Shown here piece by piece: positions 15,315 through 17,112 of a stretch of DNA of 17,112 bases. This DNA is from an uncultured Bacilli bacterium. Its GTDB lineage: Bacteria; Bacillota_I; Bacilli_A; RF39; UBA660. The DNA lies in the NCBI GenBank assembly GCA_944331815.1, contig CALVIQ010000097.1, forward strand, positions 1 through 17,112, in the 5' to 3' direction. Numbering within the stretch: position 1 is the first letter of the stretch; the number at the start of each line of letters is the position of its first letter. The notes under the pieces are model-generated. The model made no database searches and was not told the DNA's origin. It was given only the letters and a program-made list of their open reading frames with translations. A program made the position numbers and the translations under genes.

Positions 15315-16361
15315 ATGATAAAGAATAAATTAGATTTTAAATTGATTAATATTGCTTTAATAGCAGTCATATGTTTTTTTATTTACCAAGCAAGTCCTTT
15401 ATGGTTAGGTATATTAGATAAAATATTAAAAATAGTATTACCTTTATTTGCTGGATTTGTTATTGCTTATGCTTTATATCCAATTTTAGAAACATTAAAA
15501 GATAAAAAAATACCTAAAGGATTAGGAATAGGAATTATAATAGCTTCTATAATTGCTATAGTAGTAACAATAATTATATTGTTGATACCATTATTATCAA
15601 CACAAATTGTTAGTTTAATTGATTCATTAATTATATTTATTAAGGATATAACAACCAATTTTAATATTGATTTGGGTAGTTTAGGTGATACTTTAATTAA
15701 AACATTTAATGAAATAATTAGTAATGTTGGTAAGTATGTATCTGATGGAGCAGTTAAAACAATTAACACTTCAATAAATGTGATATCAAATGTTTTTATT
15801 GCATTAGCTTCAGGAATATATTTTTTAATTGATATGGATAAAATAAGAGAAGGAATAAAAAAATATTTAAGAAGTAAATCAGATAAATTATATCGTTATA
15901 TTTCTTTATTAGATCATGAAATAAAAAATTATATTAAAGGTTTTTTAACAATTGTTTTTATAAGTTTTTTTGAATATACTTTACTTTATTATATAATTGG
16001 TCATCCGAATGCTTTATTGTTAGGTATCTTATCTGCTTTGGGTAATTTTGTACCTTATTTTGGTGGTATATTTGTGCAAGTAATTGGTGTAATAACTGGA
16101 TTCACTTTAAGTGTTTCTTTAGGTATAAGTGTAATAATTGCAACACTTATATCTTCAACAATAGATTCTTATATTTTAAATCCATTAGTATATGGCAAAA
16201 GTAATCAAGTTCATCCAATTATCGTTATAGCAGCTGTTTTTGGTGGTGGCATTTTATTTGGATTTATAGGCGTTATTATTGCTTTACCACTATCAATAAT
16301 AGTATTAAGTTCATTAAAATTTTATAGGGAGGAAATAAGTGCTAAAGGAAATAGAAAATAG
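15315..16361 (+). CDS. AI-2E family transporter (UPF0118-type permease)
   Basis: The protein has 348 residues and about seven to eight membrane segments. It has the AI-2E layout: two N-terminal helices, PLFAGFVIAYALYPILETLK, a long helix and an amphipathic extracellular loop (about 95-140), then a C-terminal bundle with HPNALLLGILSALGNFVPYFGG and LNPLVYGKSNQVHPIIVI. These blocks are typical of the family. Despite the name, most members export unknown small molecules or ions; the substrate here is unknown. ATG 15315 follows GAAAGTGAG. The 3' end overlaps the nitroreductase gene by 23 bases. Confidence 0.92.
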   Translation: MIKNKLDFKLINIALIAVICFFIYQASPLWLGILDKILKIVLPLFAGFVIAYALYPILETLKDKKIPKGLGIGIIIASIIAIVVTIIILLIPLLSTQIVSLIDSLIIFIKDITTNFNIDLGSLGDTLIKTFNEIISNVGKYVSDGAVKTINTSINVISNVFIALASGIYFLIDMDKIREGIKKYLRSKSDKLYRYISLLDHEIKNYIKGFLTIVFISFFEYTLLYYIIGHPNALLLGILSALGNFVPYFGGIFVQVIGVITGFTLSVSLGISVIIATLISSTIDSYILNPLVYGKSNQVHPIIVIAAVFGGGILFGFIGVIIALPLSIIVLSSLKFYREEISAKGNRK

Positions 16362-16836
16362 AAGAAGTATTAGAAATTATAAAACTGATAATATAGATAA
16401 AAAAATAATACTTGATATTTTAAATGCTAGCATTAAAGCACCATCAGCTAAAAATAATCAACCTTGGCGATTTTTAATAGTTAATAATGATATCAAAAAT
16501 AAAATAAGTGATAAAATGATAGAAATTTATGGTCCTAATAAAACTGCTGAAGTTATTAAAACTGTTCCTTATTTAATTTTAGTCTATAATAAAGATAATG
16601 AATATTTTAATCATTTATCAATTGGAGCAGCTATTGAAAATATTTTATTAGAAGCAGAAAATATTGGGTTAGGAACTTTATGGATTGGCTATATTAAAAA
16701 AATAGAAGATTATGTTAAACAATTAGTTAATATAGATTATGAATTAGTATCTGCTATTGCAATAGGTGTAAAAAATGAAAATCCACTTGAAAGACCTAGA
16801 TTAACATTAGACGAGGTTTTACTAAATGAAGATTAA
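16339..16836 (+). CDS. Nitroreductase family FMN-dependent oxidoreductase
   Basis: The protein has 165 residues, on the short side for the family. It carries the FMN-binding N-terminus IENRRSIRNYK, the APSAKNNQPWRF block and the SIGAAIENILLEAENIGLGT helix with the following WIGY. These are the usual signatures of small NAD(P)H-dependent nitroreductases. GTG 16339 is the start, six bases behind AGGGAGG (16326-16332), and lies within the permease gene. The physiological substrate is unknown. It overlaps the downstream recX by 11 bases. Confidence 0.92.
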   Translation: MLKEIENRRSIRNYKTDNIDKKIILDILNASIKAPSAKNNQPWRFLIVNNDIKNKISDKMIEIYGPNKTAEVIKTVPYLILVYNKDNEYFNHLSIGAAIENILLEAENIGLGTLWIGYIKKIEDYVKQLVNIDYELVSAIAIGVKNENPLERPRLTLDEVLLNED

Positions 16837-17112
16837 TAAAATTAAAAAAAATGGTAAAAAATATAAAATAATTTTAGATAATGGTTTAGAAATAAAAACA
16901 TTTGATGATGTTATTATTAATAATAACTTATTATATAATAAAACTATTGATGCTGAATTATTAGAAAAAATAAATAAAGAAAATGAATATTATGATGTTT
17001 ATAATAAAGTTCTTAATTTGATATCAAAAAAAATAAGAAGTGAAAAAGAAATAAATGAATTTTTAGATAAATATAATGTTGATAAAAATAAAATAATAGA
17101 TAAATTAAAAAG
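16826..17112 (+). CDS. recX: RecX-like regulatory protein, 5' part
   Basis: The frame opens with ATG 16826, nine bases behind GAGG (16813-16816), and runs off the window end after 95 codons. It begins MKINKIKKNGKKYKIILDNG and continues with TFDDVIINNNLLYNKTIDAELLEKI and VLNLISKKIRSEKEINEFL. This matches the N-terminal region and first tandem three-helix repeat of RecX, which binds RecA filaments and modulates recombination. Translation is coupled to the nitroreductase gene by an 11-base overlap. Confidence 0.8.
   Translation, partial: MKINKIKKNGKKYKIILDNGLEIKTFDDVIINNNLLYNKTIDAELLEKINKENEYYDVYNKVLNLISKKIRSEKEINEFLDKYNVDKNKIIDKLK

Noticed and set aside
1..17112. Mycoplasma-type code (TGA as Trp)
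   Set aside because: Conserved tryptophans are all TGG, and TGA ends the comN and rel frames at the expected family lengths.
1..17112. DGR reverse transcriptase, Avd gene or template repeat within the window
   Set aside because: No open frame shows reverse-transcriptase motifs and I see no second, A-rich copy of the 1863-1961 segment.

Overview
The window is chromosomal DNA from a very AT-rich (low-GC) Bacillota-type bacterium. The gene families are Gram-positive: a LytR-CpsA-Psr cell-wall ligase, a ComN-type regulator, a long bifunctional Rel next to dtd, a SpoVB/MurJ-like flippase and RecX. All conserved tryptophans are TGG and several genes appear to end in TGA, so the standard bacterial code fits better than the mycoplasma code. 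The pair of prepilin-like proteins with C-terminal lectin-like or DUF6273-like modules resembles uncultured gut Bacillota (RF39/Mollicutes-related or Clostridia). The exact lineage cannot be fixed from the sequence.

Layout, left to right. (1) 1-788: 3' end of an LCP-family gene carrying an Ig-like (DUF5011-like) domain and an EF-hand-like tail, closed by a terminator. (2) 888-2048: a single-gene unit with its own promoter, encoding a prepilin-like surface protein. Its C-terminal segment (about 1863-1961) is a GC-rich, adenine-poor island, which has the form expected of a variable repeat of a diversity-generating retroelement (DGR). Behind it lie a compact foldable element (2056-2122) and a strong terminator. 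(3) 2299-6612: an operon of a small membrane protein, leuS and metG, ending in a 33-bp tandem duplication that spans the metG stop codon and one arm of the terminator. (4) 6792-9107: a second, much larger prepilin-like protein with Ig-like repeats and a DUF6273-like C-terminus. It converges on (5) a minus-strand flippase (9125-10414). (6) 10506-11522: a stand-alone DUF1016/YhcG PD-(D/E)XK nuclease. (7) 11564-14416: comN, rel and dtd, tightly packed. (8) 14436-15301: a KilA-N domain gene broken by a frameshift, with a doubtful start. (9) 15315-17112: AI-2E family permease, nitroreductase and recX (cut by the window edge), all overlapping.

Most of the window is housekeeping: two aminoacyl-tRNA synthetases, D-aminoacyl-tRNA deacylase, stringent response and recombination control. 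Cell-surface genes (LCP protein, two prepilin-like proteins, flippase) are interspersed with it. The accessory insertions are the two prepilin-like genes, the YhcG nuclease and the KilA-N remnant.

The most interesting signal is the hypervariable-looking lectin-like tip of the first prepilin-like protein. If it is a DGR target, the reverse transcriptase and template repeat must lie elsewhere, because neither is visible here. The second prepilin-like protein has a related architecture, which suggests that this bacterium displays several pilin-anchored binding modules of which at least one can be diversified.
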